Of a stretch of 64,000 nucleotides of DNA, positions 6,709-16,763 are shown piece by piece. Numbering within the stretch: the first letter of the stretch is position 1; each line of letters begins with the position of its first letter. The notes below the pieces were generated by a model, which saw nothing but the letters and a program-made list of their open reading frames with translations, ran no database searches and had not been told where the DNA came from. Position numbers and translations under genes: made by a program. Origin of the DNA: Photobacterium angustum (GTDB taxonomy: Bacteria > Pseudomonadota > Gammaproteobacteria > Enterobacterales > Vibrionaceae); NCBI RefSeq assembly GCF_003026365.1, contig NZ_PYOM01000023.1, positions 16,640-80,639 on the forward strand, in the 5' to 3' direction.

Positions 6709-8943
6709 TTAACCGTATAAACGTTTAGCCTCAGCGACATCTTTAACTTGTTCAATGCGTTTAAGTACACGACCTAACACTTCTAGATCAGTTAATTCAA
6801 GCTCAAAGTCCATGATAGACATTTGCTTTTTATAATCAACTCGGCTTTTCATTCCCGCTACTTTTACTTTTTCATTCATTAAAGTATTGGTTAATTCTTT
6901 CAATAAGCCATTGCGCTCAGAAGCCGTCACACGCACGGTAATTGTATAGTTACCGACAAAACCACCGCCCCAAACCGTATCAATAATACGCTCTGGCGCA
7001 TGGTGACGAAGCTCTTCAAGCTGCTCACAATCCATACGGTGAACAGAAATACCACGGCCTTGTGTAACAAAACCTTGAATATCATCGCCAGGAATAGGCT
7101 GACAACAACGAGCAAGGTGAGTCATCAGATTATCAACACCTTCAACAACAACTGCATCACGTTGTGGTTTTTTATGACTTGTTGCTTGCTTATTGCTTGC
7201 CTCAGATAGCTTTTCTAAAAGCTGCTGATCTTCTTCTTCAGCAGTGGGTTTATTCACTAACGCATTAATATGGTTAATCACCTGATTAATACGTAAATCA
7301 CCACTACCAATCCCTGCATATAGCTCTTCAGGCGATTTCACATTAAAACGTTTTGCCGCATAGTATTGCGCATCTTTTAATGTTGCATGAATTTTTACCA
7401 GCTCTGCTTCTAAGATCTCTTTACCCGCAATAATATTCTTATCACGATCTTGCTTACGGAACCACGCATGAACTTTGGCACGAGCACGGCTAGATGTCAC
7501 AAATCCTAAATTCGGATTTAACCAATCTCGTGACGGATTCGGCTCTTTTTGAGTGATGATCTCAACTTGATCGCCCATTTGAAGATGATAAGTGAAAGGT
7601 ACAATACGCCCTTCTACTTTGGCACCAATACAACGGTGACCCACTTCAGAGTGAATATGATAAGCAAAATCAAGCGGTGTCGCATTCGATGGCAAGTCAA
7701 CCACATCCCCTTTTGGGGTGAAAGCATAAACGCGATCATCAAATACCTGACTACGAAGCTCATCCAGCATTTCGCCAGAATCTGACATTTCTTCTTGCCA
7801 TGCTAATAGCTTACGTAGCCAATTAATTTTTTCATCATAAGCCGATTGTGCACCACCTGATGCTGTACCTTCTTTATACTTCCAGTGTGCCGCAACCCCT
7901 AATTCAGACTCTTCATGCATTTGCTTAGTACGGATCTGAATCTCAATGGTTTTACCTTCAGGGCCTAACACCACAGTGTGGATAGACTGGTAACCATTAG
8001 GTTTTGGGTTGGCAACATAGTCATCAAACTCTTTCGGTAAGTGACGGTATTTGGTGTGCACCACACCTAATGCGGCGTAACAGTCTTGTAGCTCTTCAGC
8101 AACAATACGTACCGCTCGAACATCAAAAAGCTCATCAAATTCCAAGCTTTTCTTCTGCATTTTGCGCCAAATGCTGTAAATATGCTTAGGACGACCTTGC
8201 ACTTCTGCACGGATATTTGATGCTTTCATCGCGTCGGATAAATCATCAACAAAATGAGTAATGTAATCTTCACGATCAATACGACGCTCAGATAACTGCT
8301 TAGCAATTTGCTTGTAGGTATCAGGATGCTGATAACGGAAAGCGTAATCTTCAATTTCCCATTTAAGCTGACCAATACCAAGACGGTTTGCTAATGGTGC
8401 ATAAATGTTGGCACATTCTTGCGCTGCAGCTCGGCGTACTTCATCTGGCTGATCTTTAACTTCACGTAAATTACAGATTCGTTCAGCTAATTTAATAACC
8501 ACGCAACGGAAATCATCAACCATTGACAGTAACATGCGTCGAATATTATCCACCTGCGCAGCTTGCGCAGTTTCTTCCGCCGTTGATTTTAACTGGCTGA
8601 TTGCACACATTTGTTCAACACCTTGAACTAAATGTAAAATCGTCCCGCTATATTCTTCTTTTAGCGCGTCAGTGCTATAACAACCGCCTTCCACTAATGG
8701 GTATAGCAAGGCTGCAATTAACGTATCGGCATCCATACTCAAGGTGACAAGGATTTCAACTAGCTCACGACCACGCCACAAAAGTAACGGACCGTTTTCT
8801 TGTTCAGCGGCAAGTTCAATACAACGCTGATATGTTCCTTCTATCCGACTCGATACTTTAGCATCTTGACGTAAACTCTCGACCCACGAGACAAGCTCAA
8901 ATGTGGTATTTTCCTTTAAATGCGCACCGCGAACTGCGACCAT
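6709..8943 (-). CDS. relA: GTP pyrophosphokinase (ppGpp synthetase I)
   Basis: RelA binds stalled ribosomes carrying uncharged tRNA and makes (p)ppGpp from ATP and GDP/GTP. At 744 residues it equals the E. coli protein in length. The N-terminal hydrolase-like domain has lost the His-Asp pair (AALLYPLVEGG where bifunctional enzymes have HDVVED), so it should only synthesise. The synthetase region carries GRPKHIYSIWRKM and the acidic EFDELFDVRAVRI typical of monofunctional RelA. TGS (about 405-465, VYAFTPKGDVVDLP), a zinc-finger-like region with ARCCQPIPGD, and a C-terminal ACT domain follow. The gene is 68 bp downstream of rlmD and likely cotranscribed with it. Confidence 0.98.
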   Translation of the reverse strand: MVAVRGAHLKENTTFELVSWVESLRQDAKVSSRIEGTYQRCIELAAEQENGPLLLWRGRELVEILVTLSMDADTLIAALLYPLVEGGCYSTDALKEEYSGTILHLVQGVEQMCAISQLKSTAEETAQAAQVDNIRRMLLSMVDDFRCVVIKLAERICNLREVKDQPDEVRRAAAQECANIYAPLANRLGIGQLKWEIEDYAFRYQHPDTYKQIAKQLSERRIDREDYITHFVDDLSDAMKASNIRAEVQGRPKHIYSIWRKMQKKSLEFDELFDVRAVRIVAEELQDCYAALGVVHTKYRHLPKEFDDYVANPKPNGYQSIHTVVLGPEGKTIEIQIRTKQMHEESELGVAAHWKYKEGTASGGAQSAYDEKINWLRKLLAWQEEMSDSGEMLDELRSQVFDDRVYAFTPKGDVVDLPSNATPLDFAYHIHSEVGHRCIGAKVEGRIVPFTYHLQMGDQVEIITQKEPNPSRDWLNPNLGFVTSSRARAKVHAWFRKQDRDKNIIAGKEILEAELVKIHATLKDAQYYAAKRFNVKSPEELYAGIGSGDLRINQVINHINALVNKPTAEEEDQQLLEKLSEASNKQATSHKKPQRDAVVVEGVDNLMTHLARCCQPIPGDDIQGFVTQGRGISVHRMDCEQLEELRHHAPERIIDTVWGGGFVGNYTITVRVTASERNGLLKELTNTLMNEKVKVAGMKSRVDYKKQMSIMDFELELTDLEVLGRVLKRIEQVKDVAEAKRLYG

Positions 8944-9011
8944 GTTTCTATCCTGTTTTCTCTGAATACCGATGATTGTCTTACATCACATTGCTATTTT
9001 TTTTATGGTGA

Positions 9012-10334
9012 TTAGCTTTTAACAAACAACGCCATTGATTCTAAATGCCCTGTATGAGGAAACATATCCATCATACCAAGACGTGCCAACTTATACCCTT
9101 GCTGCAACAACATTTGACTATCACGAGCCAATGTTGCTGGATTACATGATACATAGACCACTTTGCTTGGCGCTAAATTTACAATATGTTGCATCACGCC
9201 AGCCGCCCCTGCTCGTGCTGGGTCTAATAAAATCTTATCAAATTGCTCTTGCGCCCACACTAGTTTCGTTACATCTTCATCCAAATTTGCTTGATAAAAT
9301 GTTGCGTTATCTAGACCATTCGCTGCCGCATTAGCAGTTGCTCGCGCGACCATTTCATCAACACCTTCTACGCCGACTACCGCTTTCGCTCGTCTTGCCA
9401 GCGGAAGGCTGAAATTGCCTAGTCCACAGAATAAATCGAGTACCCTATCCTGCGGCTGAATATCAAGCCAATTGATGGCTTGTTCAACCATTTTAACGTT
9501 AACGTCTCGATTAACCTGAATGAAATCTTTTGGTGAGAACGTCAGTCTTACATCGTCAATATCGTAGTACGGTTGCTCACCTAATACATGATCAAGCTCA
9601 TCTGACGATGGCGCTAAAAATAGCATCAATGCATGTTCAGTTGCGAAAGCTTTAATCGCTGCAAGATCGTTGTCATTAAACGGCTGCAAATGACGAATTA
9701 ACAAGACGCGACCATTATCCGCATTAACCAATTCTATATGGCCGACATGCTTACGTCCTTTAAGATTGCTTAACAGTTCGCGTAATGGCGGTAACAAATC
9801 ATTAAGTGTGGTCGCCAAAACAGGACAAGCATTCACATCAACAATATCTTTACTCTGTTTTTTACGAAAGCCAAATACCATTTTGCCATTAGGTAACATG
9901 CGGACACTAAAGCGTGCACAGCGACGGTAATGTTCACTTTGCCCAACAATAGGTTCAACTTGTGTTGCATCGTCTTTTTCTGTGATCGCAAATTTCGCCA
10001 TCAATTCACTTAGTGCCTGTTGTTTGGCGATAACTTGACCTTGGTGGGATAAATGTTGCAAGTTACAACCGCCACACTGGTCATAGATTGGACAATGAGG
10101 TTTAATACGCGCAGTACTGTCTTTTAAACGTTTGATCACGCGAGCTCGGGCATAATTTTTTTTGTCTTCCGTCAATTGCACAACAACGGTTTCATCGGGT
10201 AATGCACCATCAATGAAAACAGGTTTATTGTTCAAATGGCCGATGCCAGCACCGATATGATCTAAACGGCTGATAGTTATTTCTTTATGCTTGGTATCGG
10301 TTTTACGTTTTTGAGGCTTAAAAAAGCGTGCCAT
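9012..10334 (-). CDS. rlmD: 23S rRNA (uracil-1939-C5)-methyltransferase
   Basis: RlmD (formerly RumA) methylates U1939 of 23S rRNA using SAM. The 440-residue protein has an N-terminal TRAM domain (about 15-75), an iron-sulfur site with CPIYDQCGGCNLQHL plus a later NACPVL cysteine, a Rossmann methyltransferase domain with LDLFCGLGNFSLPLA, and the catalytic cysteine in VYVSCNPATLARD. It lies between barA (divergent, 120 bp away) and relA, as in E. coli. Confidence 0.97.
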   Translation of the reverse strand: MARFFKPQKRKTDTKHKEITISRLDHIGAGIGHLNNKPVFIDGALPDETVVVQLTEDKKNYARARVIKRLKDSTARIKPHCPIYDQCGGCNLQHLSHQGQVIAKQQALSELMAKFAITEKDDATQVEPIVGQSEHYRRCARFSVRMLPNGKMVFGFRKKQSKDIVDVNACPVLATTLNDLLPPLRELLSNLKGRKHVGHIELVNADNGRVLLIRHLQPFNDNDLAAIKAFATEHALMLFLAPSSDELDHVLGEQPYYDIDDVRLTFSPKDFIQVNRDVNVKMVEQAINWLDIQPQDRVLDLFCGLGNFSLPLARRAKAVVGVEGVDEMVARATANAAANGLDNATFYQANLDEDVTKLVWAQEQFDKILLDPARAGAAGVMQHIVNLAPSKVVYVSCNPATLARDSQMLLQQGYKLARLGMMDMFPHTGHLESMALFVKS

Positions 10335-10454
10335 AAAATTTTGCTCACTGTTCAGGCATTGAGTATTTGTCGAACAGCACTGATTTCTTTAATCTAGTGC
10401 TACTGATGGGAGCTAATTCTCCCACAGATTTGTCTGCTTGTAATTAAGAGAACC

Positions 10455-13250
10455 ATGACCAGATATGGACTTCGTGCCAGAGTATTTACTCTGACATTAG
10501 CACCTACACTTATAATCGGCTTATTATTAAGCGCTTTTTTCACCATGAGCCGTTATCAGGATCTGGAACATCAGCTGATTTCTACAGGTGCGAGTATCAT
10601 CGAGCCGTTAGCTATTTCAGCGGAATACGGCATGACAGAAAAAAACCGAGAAGCAATTCGTCGGTTGATTGGTTATACCCATAGAAAGCATTCCGACATC
10701 ATCCGCAGCATTGCGGTGTTTGATAACCATAATCATATTTTTGCCACATCTAACTTCCACCGTAATTTTGATTCCTTCATGTACCCTGAAGGAAAACCTA
10801 TTCCTCGGCTACTTGATACTCAGTTAACCGATAACACCTTAATTTTACGTGCGCCAATTCTTACCGAAGGTCAATTTGGTACTAATGTTGGTAGCGACGT
10901 GCGTGGTAAAGCCCTCGGTTATATCGCTATCGAACTGGATCTCAGCACACTACGACTACAACAATACCAAGAAGTGTTTACCGCCTTAATGGTGTTATTA
11001 CTGGGCTTAACCCTGTCATCATTGTTTGCGTATCGCTTGATGCAAGACGTGACACAACCGATTTCTCATATGATCAGTGTGGTAGATAGGATCCGCCGTG
11101 GCCACCTTGATATTCGAATTGAAGGCCGATTGTTGGGCGAATTAGATACTCTGAAAAACGGTATTAACGCCATGGCAATTTCGTTGTCGGAATACCACAT
11201 TGAAATGCAACAAAGTATCGATCAGGCAACATCCGATCTACGTGAAACGTTAGAGCAGCTAGAAATTCAGAACGTTGAATTAGATATTGCGAAAAAGCGT
11301 GCACAAGAAGCGGCTCGGGTGAAATCAGAGTTTTTAGCCAATATGTCTCATGAGCTCCGCACCCCGCTAAACGGAGTTATTGGCTTTACCCGACAAATGC
11401 TCAAAACCAAATTAAATACGAGCCAGAAAGATTACCTATTAACGATTGAGAATTCAGCCAATAACCTGCTGACCATCATCAATGACATTCTCGATTTCTC
11501 GAAGCTCGAAGCCGGTAAACTGTTACTGGAAAACATTCCTTTCGACTTTACAGATTCACTCGATGAAGTCATGCGCCTACTTGCGCCAAGTGCCCACGAA
11601 AAAGGCCTAGAACTGACACTGAAGATTGACGATCGTATTCCAGCAGGCTTAATTGGTGATCCATTACGTATTCAGCAAGTGGTCACTAACTTAATTGGTA
11701 ATGCGGTTAAATTTACCGAGCATGGCAATATTGATGTCTCTGTCGAGTTAAAATCCGATGTGGATAATAATATCGCCCTACAGTTTATGGTCCGAGATAC
11801 TGGTATTGGTATTTCAGAACGTCAACAAGCGCAATTATTCCAAGCATTTAGCCAAGCTGACGCCAGTATTTCTCGCCGTTATGGCGGTACAGGCTTAGGC
11901 CTTGTGATCACCCAAAAACTGGTGAGCCAAATGGGAGGCGAAGTCAGTTTAACCAGTCGCTTACACCAAGGCTCGACCTTCTGGTTCACCATCCAAATGA
12001 ACAAGACGGATCTCCCCGTATCACAGCCAATTGATACAACAGCACTACAAGGTAAGTCCTTACTATTGGTTGAAGCCAATATGCAAGCGGCCTCTGTTAT
12101 TCAACAACGTTTAATGCTCGCTGGTATACATGTGACATATCGCGCAAGCATGCCTGATGATATTGATCACCATGACTTTGCTCTATTGTGTTTATCGCCG
12201 GGTGAGCAGCCACCACTGCCAGTAATACTCAATGATGTATTTAAAGCCGAGCAAACAGCGGATAAGGTGTTAGTTTGCTTACCAACAACAGAGCTTGCGT
12301 TATCAGAAAAACTCACTCAAACCGGTGTTTATGCCTGCTTAGGCAAACCGCTTGCACAACGTAAACTGTTTGAAGCGTTATGTGACAATGATGACGAGCC
12401 ACTTAGTGAATTAGAAGTACCACTATTGCCTACTGTTGTTGAAAAACTGCAACCTCTTACCGTGATGGCAGTAGATGATAACCCTGCTAACTTAAAACTA
12501 ATTTCAGCGCTACTTGGTGAACGAGTAGAAACGGTCATTACCGCAACCGGCGGTAAAAAAGCCGTCGAGTATGCAAAGAACAAAGCCTTTGATTTGATCT
12601 TTATGGATATTCAAATGCCCGAAATGGATGGTGTGACTGCCTGTCAGAAAATCCATGACACAGCACTGAACCATAACACGCCAGTGATTGCTGTTACCGC
12701 ACACGCCATGGCGGGAGAGCGTGAGCGTTTAATTAATGCAGGCATGGATGATTACCTCACCAAGCCGATTGAAGAGCATATTCTGCAGCAAATTTTAGCT
12801 AAATGGATTGCACCAACGACACCTCAACCGCAAGTAACGCCATCCTCTGTAGGCAGAGCGCCTGTTACGCTTGAAGGACAAGTTAATGATATCGCTCCAG
12901 TTACAAGCAATAACAACGTTAGTTTTGATTGGGATTTAGCGTTAAAACAAGCGGCAGGAAAAGAAGATTTAGCCCATGACATGCTACAAATGCTGCTTGA
13001 TTTCATGCCTGAGGTAGAAATGCTGGTAAATGAAGCATTAGATGGTAAAGATGTTGAGCTCTGGCCACCTATTCATAAATTACACGGTAGCTGCGCTTAC
13101 AGCGGTGTTCCACGTCTAAAGAGTTTATGTTTGGAAATTGAAACCGCACTGAAAGCTAATGCCACTTTAGCCGATGTTGAGCCAGAGCTATTAGAGCTGA
13201 TTGATGAAATGGATAACATCGTCAAAGCGTCTAAAGACTATCGAAACTAA
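10455..13250 (+). CDS. barA: hybrid sensor histidine kinase BarA
   Basis: BarA (called VarS in vibrios) senses short-chain carboxylates and phosphorylates UvrY/VarA, which drives the Csr small RNAs controlling metabolism and virulence. Its 931 residues match E. coli BarA (918). The domains in order are: membrane helix 10-30, periplasmic sensor 31-170, helix about 173-195, HAMP to 250, HisKA with phospho-acceptor His299 (ANMSHELRTPLNG), ATPase with DTGIGIS and GGTGLGL, a degenerate receiver (about 520-650) without a phospho-Asp, a true receiver with Asp718 (FMDIQMPEMDG), and an HPt domain with His874 (HKLHGSC). It is divergent from rlmD and followed by a terminator. Confidence 0.96.
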   Translation: MTRYGLRARVFTLTLAPTLIIGLLLSAFFTMSRYQDLEHQLISTGASIIEPLAISAEYGMTEKNREAIRRLIGYTHRKHSDIIRSIAVFDNHNHIFATSNFHRNFDSFMYPEGKPIPRLLDTQLTDNTLILRAPILTEGQFGTNVGSDVRGKALGYIAIELDLSTLRLQQYQEVFTALMVLLLGLTLSSLFAYRLMQDVTQPISHMISVVDRIRRGHLDIRIEGRLLGELDTLKNGINAMAISLSEYHIEMQQSIDQATSDLRETLEQLEIQNVELDIAKKRAQEAARVKSEFLANMSHELRTPLNGVIGFTRQMLKTKLNTSQKDYLLTIENSANNLLTIINDILDFSKLEAGKLLLENIPFDFTDSLDEVMRLLAPSAHEKGLELTLKIDDRIPAGLIGDPLRIQQVVTNLIGNAVKFTEHGNIDVSVELKSDVDNNIALQFMVRDTGIGISERQQAQLFQAFSQADASISRRYGGTGLGLVITQKLVSQMGGEVSLTSRLHQGSTFWFTIQMNKTDLPVSQPIDTTALQGKSLLLVEANMQAASVIQQRLMLAGIHVTYRASMPDDIDHHDFALLCLSPGEQPPLPVILNDVFKAEQTADKVLVCLPTTELALSEKLTQTGVYACLGKPLAQRKLFEALCDNDDEPLSELEVPLLPTVVEKLQPLTVMAVDDNPANLKLISALLGERVETVITATGGKKAVEYAKNKAFDLIFMDIQMPEMDGVTACQKIHDTALNHNTPVIAVTAHAMAGERERLINAGMDDYLTKPIEEHILQQILAKWIAPTTPQPQVTPSSVGRAPVTLEGQVNDIAPVTSNNNVSFDWDLALKQAAGKEDLAHDMLQMLLDFMPEVEMLVNEALDGKDVELWPPIHKLHGSCAYSGVPRLKSLCLEIETALKANATLADVEPELLELIDEMDNIVKASKDYRN

Positions 13251-13285
13251 CCCGTTTTTGTTTTAAAACAGATAAGCTAACGATC

Positions 13286-13322
13286 AAAAAAAGCGGTAGA
13301 TATATTATCTACCGCTTTTTAT
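13286..13322. terminator. bidirectional terminator between barA and acpS
   Basis: AAGCGGTAGA (13291-13300) pairs with TCTACCGCTT around a short AT loop, with A runs before and T runs after. It serves the convergent barA (plus) and acpS (minus) transcripts. Confidence 0.9.
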
Positions 13323-13349
13323 TTATTAACCCGAAAAAATGAAAGCGAT

Positions 13350-13730
13350 TTAACTTTCTAAAATAACCGTTGCAACCGCATAGTGGCGCTCATCAGCAAT
13401 GGTAAGGTGAACATGATTCACTCCCATTGCTTGCGCCAGTTCATTGGCTTTGCCTGATAAGCTCAGTAATGGCTTACCACGCTCATCATTTTTAACAGTA
13501 AAATCATGGAAAGAGACGCCACACGCAATACCGGTACCGAGTGCTTTTGATGCTGCTTCTTTGACCGCAAAACGTTTTGCTAAAAAGCGCCCTTTTAGCT
13601 TTAATTGCTGAAACTGTTCAAGCTCTGAGCTAGACAGTATTTTCTGAGCAAACGCATCGCCAGAGCGAGCAAAAACTTTTTCGACTCGCTCTATTTCAGC
13701 AATATCAGTCCCTAAACCAACAATCGCCAT
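13350..13730 (-). CDS. acpS: holo-[acyl-carrier-protein] synthase
   Basis: AcpS transfers 4'-phosphopantetheine from CoA to apo-ACP for fatty acid synthesis. The 126-residue protein has both family signatures: GLGTDIAEIERVEK at the N-terminus (Mg-binding Asp9) and FAVKEAASKALGTG (Mg-binding Glu, about residue 58). It is the last gene of the rpoE-to-acpS cluster. Its ATG overlaps the pdxJ stop by one base (TAATG), a sign of translational coupling. Confidence 0.97.
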   Translation of the reverse strand: MAIVGLGTDIAEIERVEKVFARSGDAFAQKILSSSELEQFQQLKLKGRFLAKRFAVKEAASKALGTGIACGVSFHDFTVKNDERGKPLLSLSGKANELAQAMGVNHVHLTIADERHYAVATVILES

Positions 13731-14461
13731 TAACCACGCGCTTCCTGCATTAGCAAACGCATATCTGCCACTGACTTTTCTAACCCATCAAACATTGCTC
13801 GTCCCATAATTGAATGACCAATGTTGAGTTCATACAGCTCTGGCAATGCCGCTATCGGCTTAACATTGTGATAGGTTAAACCATGCCCTGCATTTACTTT
13901 AATACCTAAATTATGGGCGTAGCTTGCACCTGCAGCTATCTTCTTCAGCTCATCCGATTGTGCCTCTTCGGTTGTCGCTTCTGCGTATTGCCCAGTATGA
14001 AGCTCAATAAACGGTGCGCCACATGCATGAGCAGCATCAATTTGCGCGCGATCCGCATCAATGAAAAGTGATACTTTGATCCCAGCAGCTGTAAGCTTTT
14101 CTGTTGCCGCTTTTACTTTTTCAAGTTGACCTGCAACATCTAGACCACCTTCTGTGGTTAACTCTTCACGCTTTTCTGGTACTAAGCAAACATATTCAGG
14201 TTTAACATCTAACGCAATTGCCACCATTTCATCAGTGACTGCCATTTCTAAATTCATGCGAGTTTGGATCGTCTCACGTAAAATACGCACATCACGATCA
14301 TTAATGTGACGACGATCTTCACGCAAATGAATAGTAATGCCATCAGCGCCAGCTCGCTCGGCTACTTCTGCAGCATGAACAGGATCTGGGTAACGTGTAC
14401 CACGCGCATTACGTAATGTCGCAATATGATCGATGTTCACGCCAAGTAATATATTGTTCAT
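13730..14461 (-). CDS. pdxJ: pyridoxine 5'-phosphate synthase
   Basis: PdxJ condenses 1-deoxyxylulose 5-phosphate with 3-amino-2-oxopropyl phosphate to make pyridoxine 5'-phosphate. The 243-residue TIM-barrel protein starts GVNIDHIATLRNARGTRYPD, the family signature, and has the conserved GITIHLREDRRHI, EFIELH-type and NAGHGLTYHNV segments. It overlaps recO by 4 bp (ATGA) and acpS by 1 bp. The recO-pdxJ-acpS order is the standard enterobacterial and vibrio arrangement. Confidence 0.98.
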   Translation of the reverse strand: MNNILLGVNIDHIATLRNARGTRYPDPVHAAEVAERAGADGITIHLREDRRHINDRDVRILRETIQTRMNLEMAVTDEMVAIALDVKPEYVCLVPEKREELTTEGGLDVAGQLEKVKAATEKLTAAGIKVSLFIDADRAQIDAAHACGAPFIELHTGQYAEATTEEAQSDELKKIAAGASYAHNLGIKVNAGHGLTYHNVKPIAALPELYELNIGHSIMGRAMFDGLEKSVADMRLLMQEARG

Positions 14462-15168
14462 GTTCCGATTCTCCTTCCTCGCGGGATAAACAATTCCCGG
14501 CTTTTTAATGGCTTAGAACCAAGATACGGTTTTAATGCCATCCTTGTAAATCGTTTTGCTGCGCGCAATTGCTCTGGGGTTTCAAATCGCCTAGCGGCAA
14601 TAGCTTTTAATTCATTGCCACGAAAGGTTAATAAACCAATTTTCATTGAAGCAATAAACCCCTGCTGCTCGCGATAGTTATAGGTCATATCATCTTCAAC
14701 ACTTAATCCACTACCAGCGCAATGCAGAAAATCAATCCCGTAGCCTAGATGATGTAGCAGCGAAAGCTCAAAGCGGCGCAAAGCAGGCTCTGGGTTTTCC
14801 GCTTGTGCTAGTTCTCTAAGCACATTCAAATAATCCAGAAACAGCTGAGGATAAGGAGTATGGTTGCCCAATACACGTACCAGTATTTCATTCACATACA
14901 TTGCTGAATATAAAATATAGCTGCGTAGGGGTAAACCAATACTGATAGGTTCGGCATGAGTAAGAACAGGCATCGCACCTTTGCCACTCCACTTCATAAA
15001 TAAGGGAGTAAAAGGTTGGAGTGTGCCTTTTAGATTAGAGCGCTTACGGCGAGCGCCTTTAGAGAGAAGAGTAAGACGGCCGTGATCCTCGCTAAATACA
15101 TCAAGGATCAGGCTCGTCTCACTGTAGGGACGAGAATGAAGGACAAAACAACGCTGTAGCCCTTCCAT
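14458..15168 (-). CDS. recO: DNA repair protein RecO
   Basis: RecO works with RecF and RecR to load RecA on SSB-coated gaps. The 236-residue protein has the N-terminal OB-fold pattern (CFVLHSRPYSETSLILDVFSEDHGR, split here as CFVLHSRPYSETSL and DVFSEDHGR) followed by LLSKGARR, and the helical C-terminal domain with RRFELSLLHHLGYG. It lies 8 bp downstream of era and overlaps pdxJ by 4 bp. Confidence 0.95.
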   Translation of the reverse strand: MEGLQRCFVLHSRPYSETSLILDVFSEDHGRLTLLSKGARRKRSNLKGTLQPFTPLFMKWSGKGAMPVLTHAEPISIGLPLRSYILYSAMYVNEILVRVLGNHTPYPQLFLDYLNVLRELAQAENPEPALRRFELSLLHHLGYGIDFLHCAGSGLSVEDDMTYNYREQQGFIASMKIGLLTFRGNELKAIAARRFETPEQLRAAKRFTRMALKPYLGSKPLKSRELFIPRGRRIGT

Positions 15169-15176
15169 TACTACCC

Positions 15177-16082
15177 TTATAAGTCGTCGATGTAACCAAG
15201 GCTGCGCAGTGCACGTTCGTCATCTGCCCAACCTGATTTCACTTTAACCCAAAGTTCAAGGTAAACTTTACGTTCAAACAAGTCTTCCATGTCTAAACGC
15301 GCTTCGCGCCCTATCACTTTGATTTTATCGCCACCTTTACCAATTACCATTTTCTTCTGGCCTTTACGTTCAACCAGAATCAAACCATTGATATCGAAGC
15401 CATCTGTTTCAGGGTTGTAATCGAATCGCTCGATTTCAACCGTCACAGCGTATGGCAATTCATCACCCGTAAAACGCATCAGCTTTTCACGGATAATTTC
15501 AGAGGCCATAAAGCGTTGAGAACGATCAGTTACGTATTCTTCAGGGAAGTAGTACTCACACTCAGGTAAGTGCTGACGTACGATTTTCTCTACCGCATCA
15601 ATGTTTGTACCATGCTTTGCTGATACCGGAATTACATCAACAAATTCCATCTTACTTGCAAGCTCTTGCAAATGAGGGAATAGCTCATGCTTATCTTTTA
15701 CGTTATCAACTTTATTCACTAACAATACCGTTGGTAACTGGCTCTTCGCCAGCTTGTTTAATACCATCTCATCGTCAGCAGTCCACATAGTGCCATCAAC
15801 TAAAAACAATACTAATTCAACATCGGTTAATGAACTGCTTGCAGCACGGTTCATTAAACGGTTAATTGTACGTTTTTCTTCAATGTGCAATCCTGGAGTA
15901 TCAACATACACAGCTTGATAGCCGTCACGTGTGTCTACACCCATTATACGGTGGCGCGTGGTTTGTGGTTTACGAGAAGTAATAGATAACTTCTGTCCCA
16001 CTAAACGGTTTAGCAAGGTTGATTTACCGACATTCGGTCGACCAACAATGGCTATAAAGCCACAATGTTGTTTATCTGTCAT
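15177..16082 (-). CDS. era: GTPase Era
   Basis: Era is an essential GTPase that binds the 3' end of 16S rRNA and assists 30S assembly. The 301-residue protein shows G1 GRPNVGKS (13-20), G3 DTPG (VDTPGLH), G4 NKVD and a C-terminal KH RNA-binding domain with GKGGDKIKVIGREAR. Its start overlaps the rnc stop by 4 bp, and rnc-era-recO is a conserved operon whose mRNA is cut by RNase III in E. coli. Confidence 0.98.
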   Translation of the reverse strand: MTDKQHCGFIAIVGRPNVGKSTLLNRLVGQKLSITSRKPQTTRHRIMGVDTRDGYQAVYVDTPGLHIEEKRTINRLMNRAASSSLTDVELVLFLVDGTMWTADDEMVLNKLAKSQLPTVLLVNKVDNVKDKHELFPHLQELASKMEFVDVIPVSAKHGTNIDAVEKIVRQHLPECEYYFPEEYVTDRSQRFMASEIIREKLMRFTGDELPYAVTVEIERFDYNPETDGFDINGLILVERKGQKKMVIGKGGDKIKVIGREARLDMEDLFERKVYLELWVKVKSGWADDERALRSLGYIDDL

Positions 16083-16753
16083 GATTCCAACTGATTTAGT
16101 GCAAGTTCTGCTGCTGCCTGCTCTGCCTTGCGCCGACTGCCGCCTTTGCCAATTACAGGTTTATCCAAACCTGTTACGTCACACTGTACGGTGAACTCTT
16201 GGTTATGAGCTTCACCTTGTACCTTAGTTACAGTATATGCAGGTAGCGGTAAACGACGACCTTGTAAACACTCTTGAAGACGTGTTTTTGGATCTTTTTG
16301 ATTGATGCCAGGCTCAATCGTATCAAGGCGAGTTTTATACCAAGCCAATACGATACTTCGTACTTGCTCAACATCGCTATCTAGATAAATCGCGCCAATG
16401 ATTGCTTCAACACAGTCAGCAAGAATCGAATCGCGACGGAAGCCACCACTCTTTAACTCGCCAGGTCCCAGTAACAAATGGTCGCCAAGTTCGAATTCTC
16501 GACCTAACTCTGCCAATGTTTTTCCACGGACTAGTGTTGCACGCATTCGGCTCATATCACCTTCATCCACTGAAGGAAAACGGTGATATAAGTCATCAGC
16601 AATAACAAAACTTAAAATAGAGTCACCTAAAAACTCTAGGCGCTCATTGTGGGTGCCATTAGCACTGCGGTGTGTCAGTGCTAATGTCATCAACTCACAA
16701 TTATTAAATTGGTAGCCCAGCTTGCGCTGAAGCCTATTCGCTGGAGTTGTCAT
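16079..16753 (-). CDS. rnc: ribonuclease III
   Basis: RNase III cleaves double-stranded RNA in rRNA precursors and many mRNAs. The start is placed at the ATG at 16753 (MTTPANRLQRKLGYQF), giving 224 residues as in the family (E. coli 226); the open frame extends 32 codons further but into lepB. The catalytic signature NERLEFLGDSILSFVIADDL lies at about 36-55, and the C-terminal dsRNA-binding domain ends with GKGGSRRKAEQAAAELAL. lepB ends 10 bp upstream and era overlaps by 4 bp. Confidence 0.97.
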   Translation of the reverse strand: MTTPANRLQRKLGYQFNNCELMTLALTHRSANGTHNERLEFLGDSILSFVIADDLYHRFPSVDEGDMSRMRATLVRGKTLAELGREFELGDHLLLGPGELKSGGFRRDSILADCVEAIIGAIYLDSDVEQVRSIVLAWYKTRLDTIEPGINQKDPKTRLQECLQGRRLPLPAYTVTKVQGEAHNQEFTVQCDVTGLDKPVIGKGGSRRKAEQAAAELALNQLES

Positions 16754-16763
16754 TTTCTCTCGA

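Noticed and set aside
9035..9334. 99-codon frame on the plus strand opposite rlmD
   Set aside because: It lies within the conserved catalytic domain of rlmD on the other strand and has no ribosome site.
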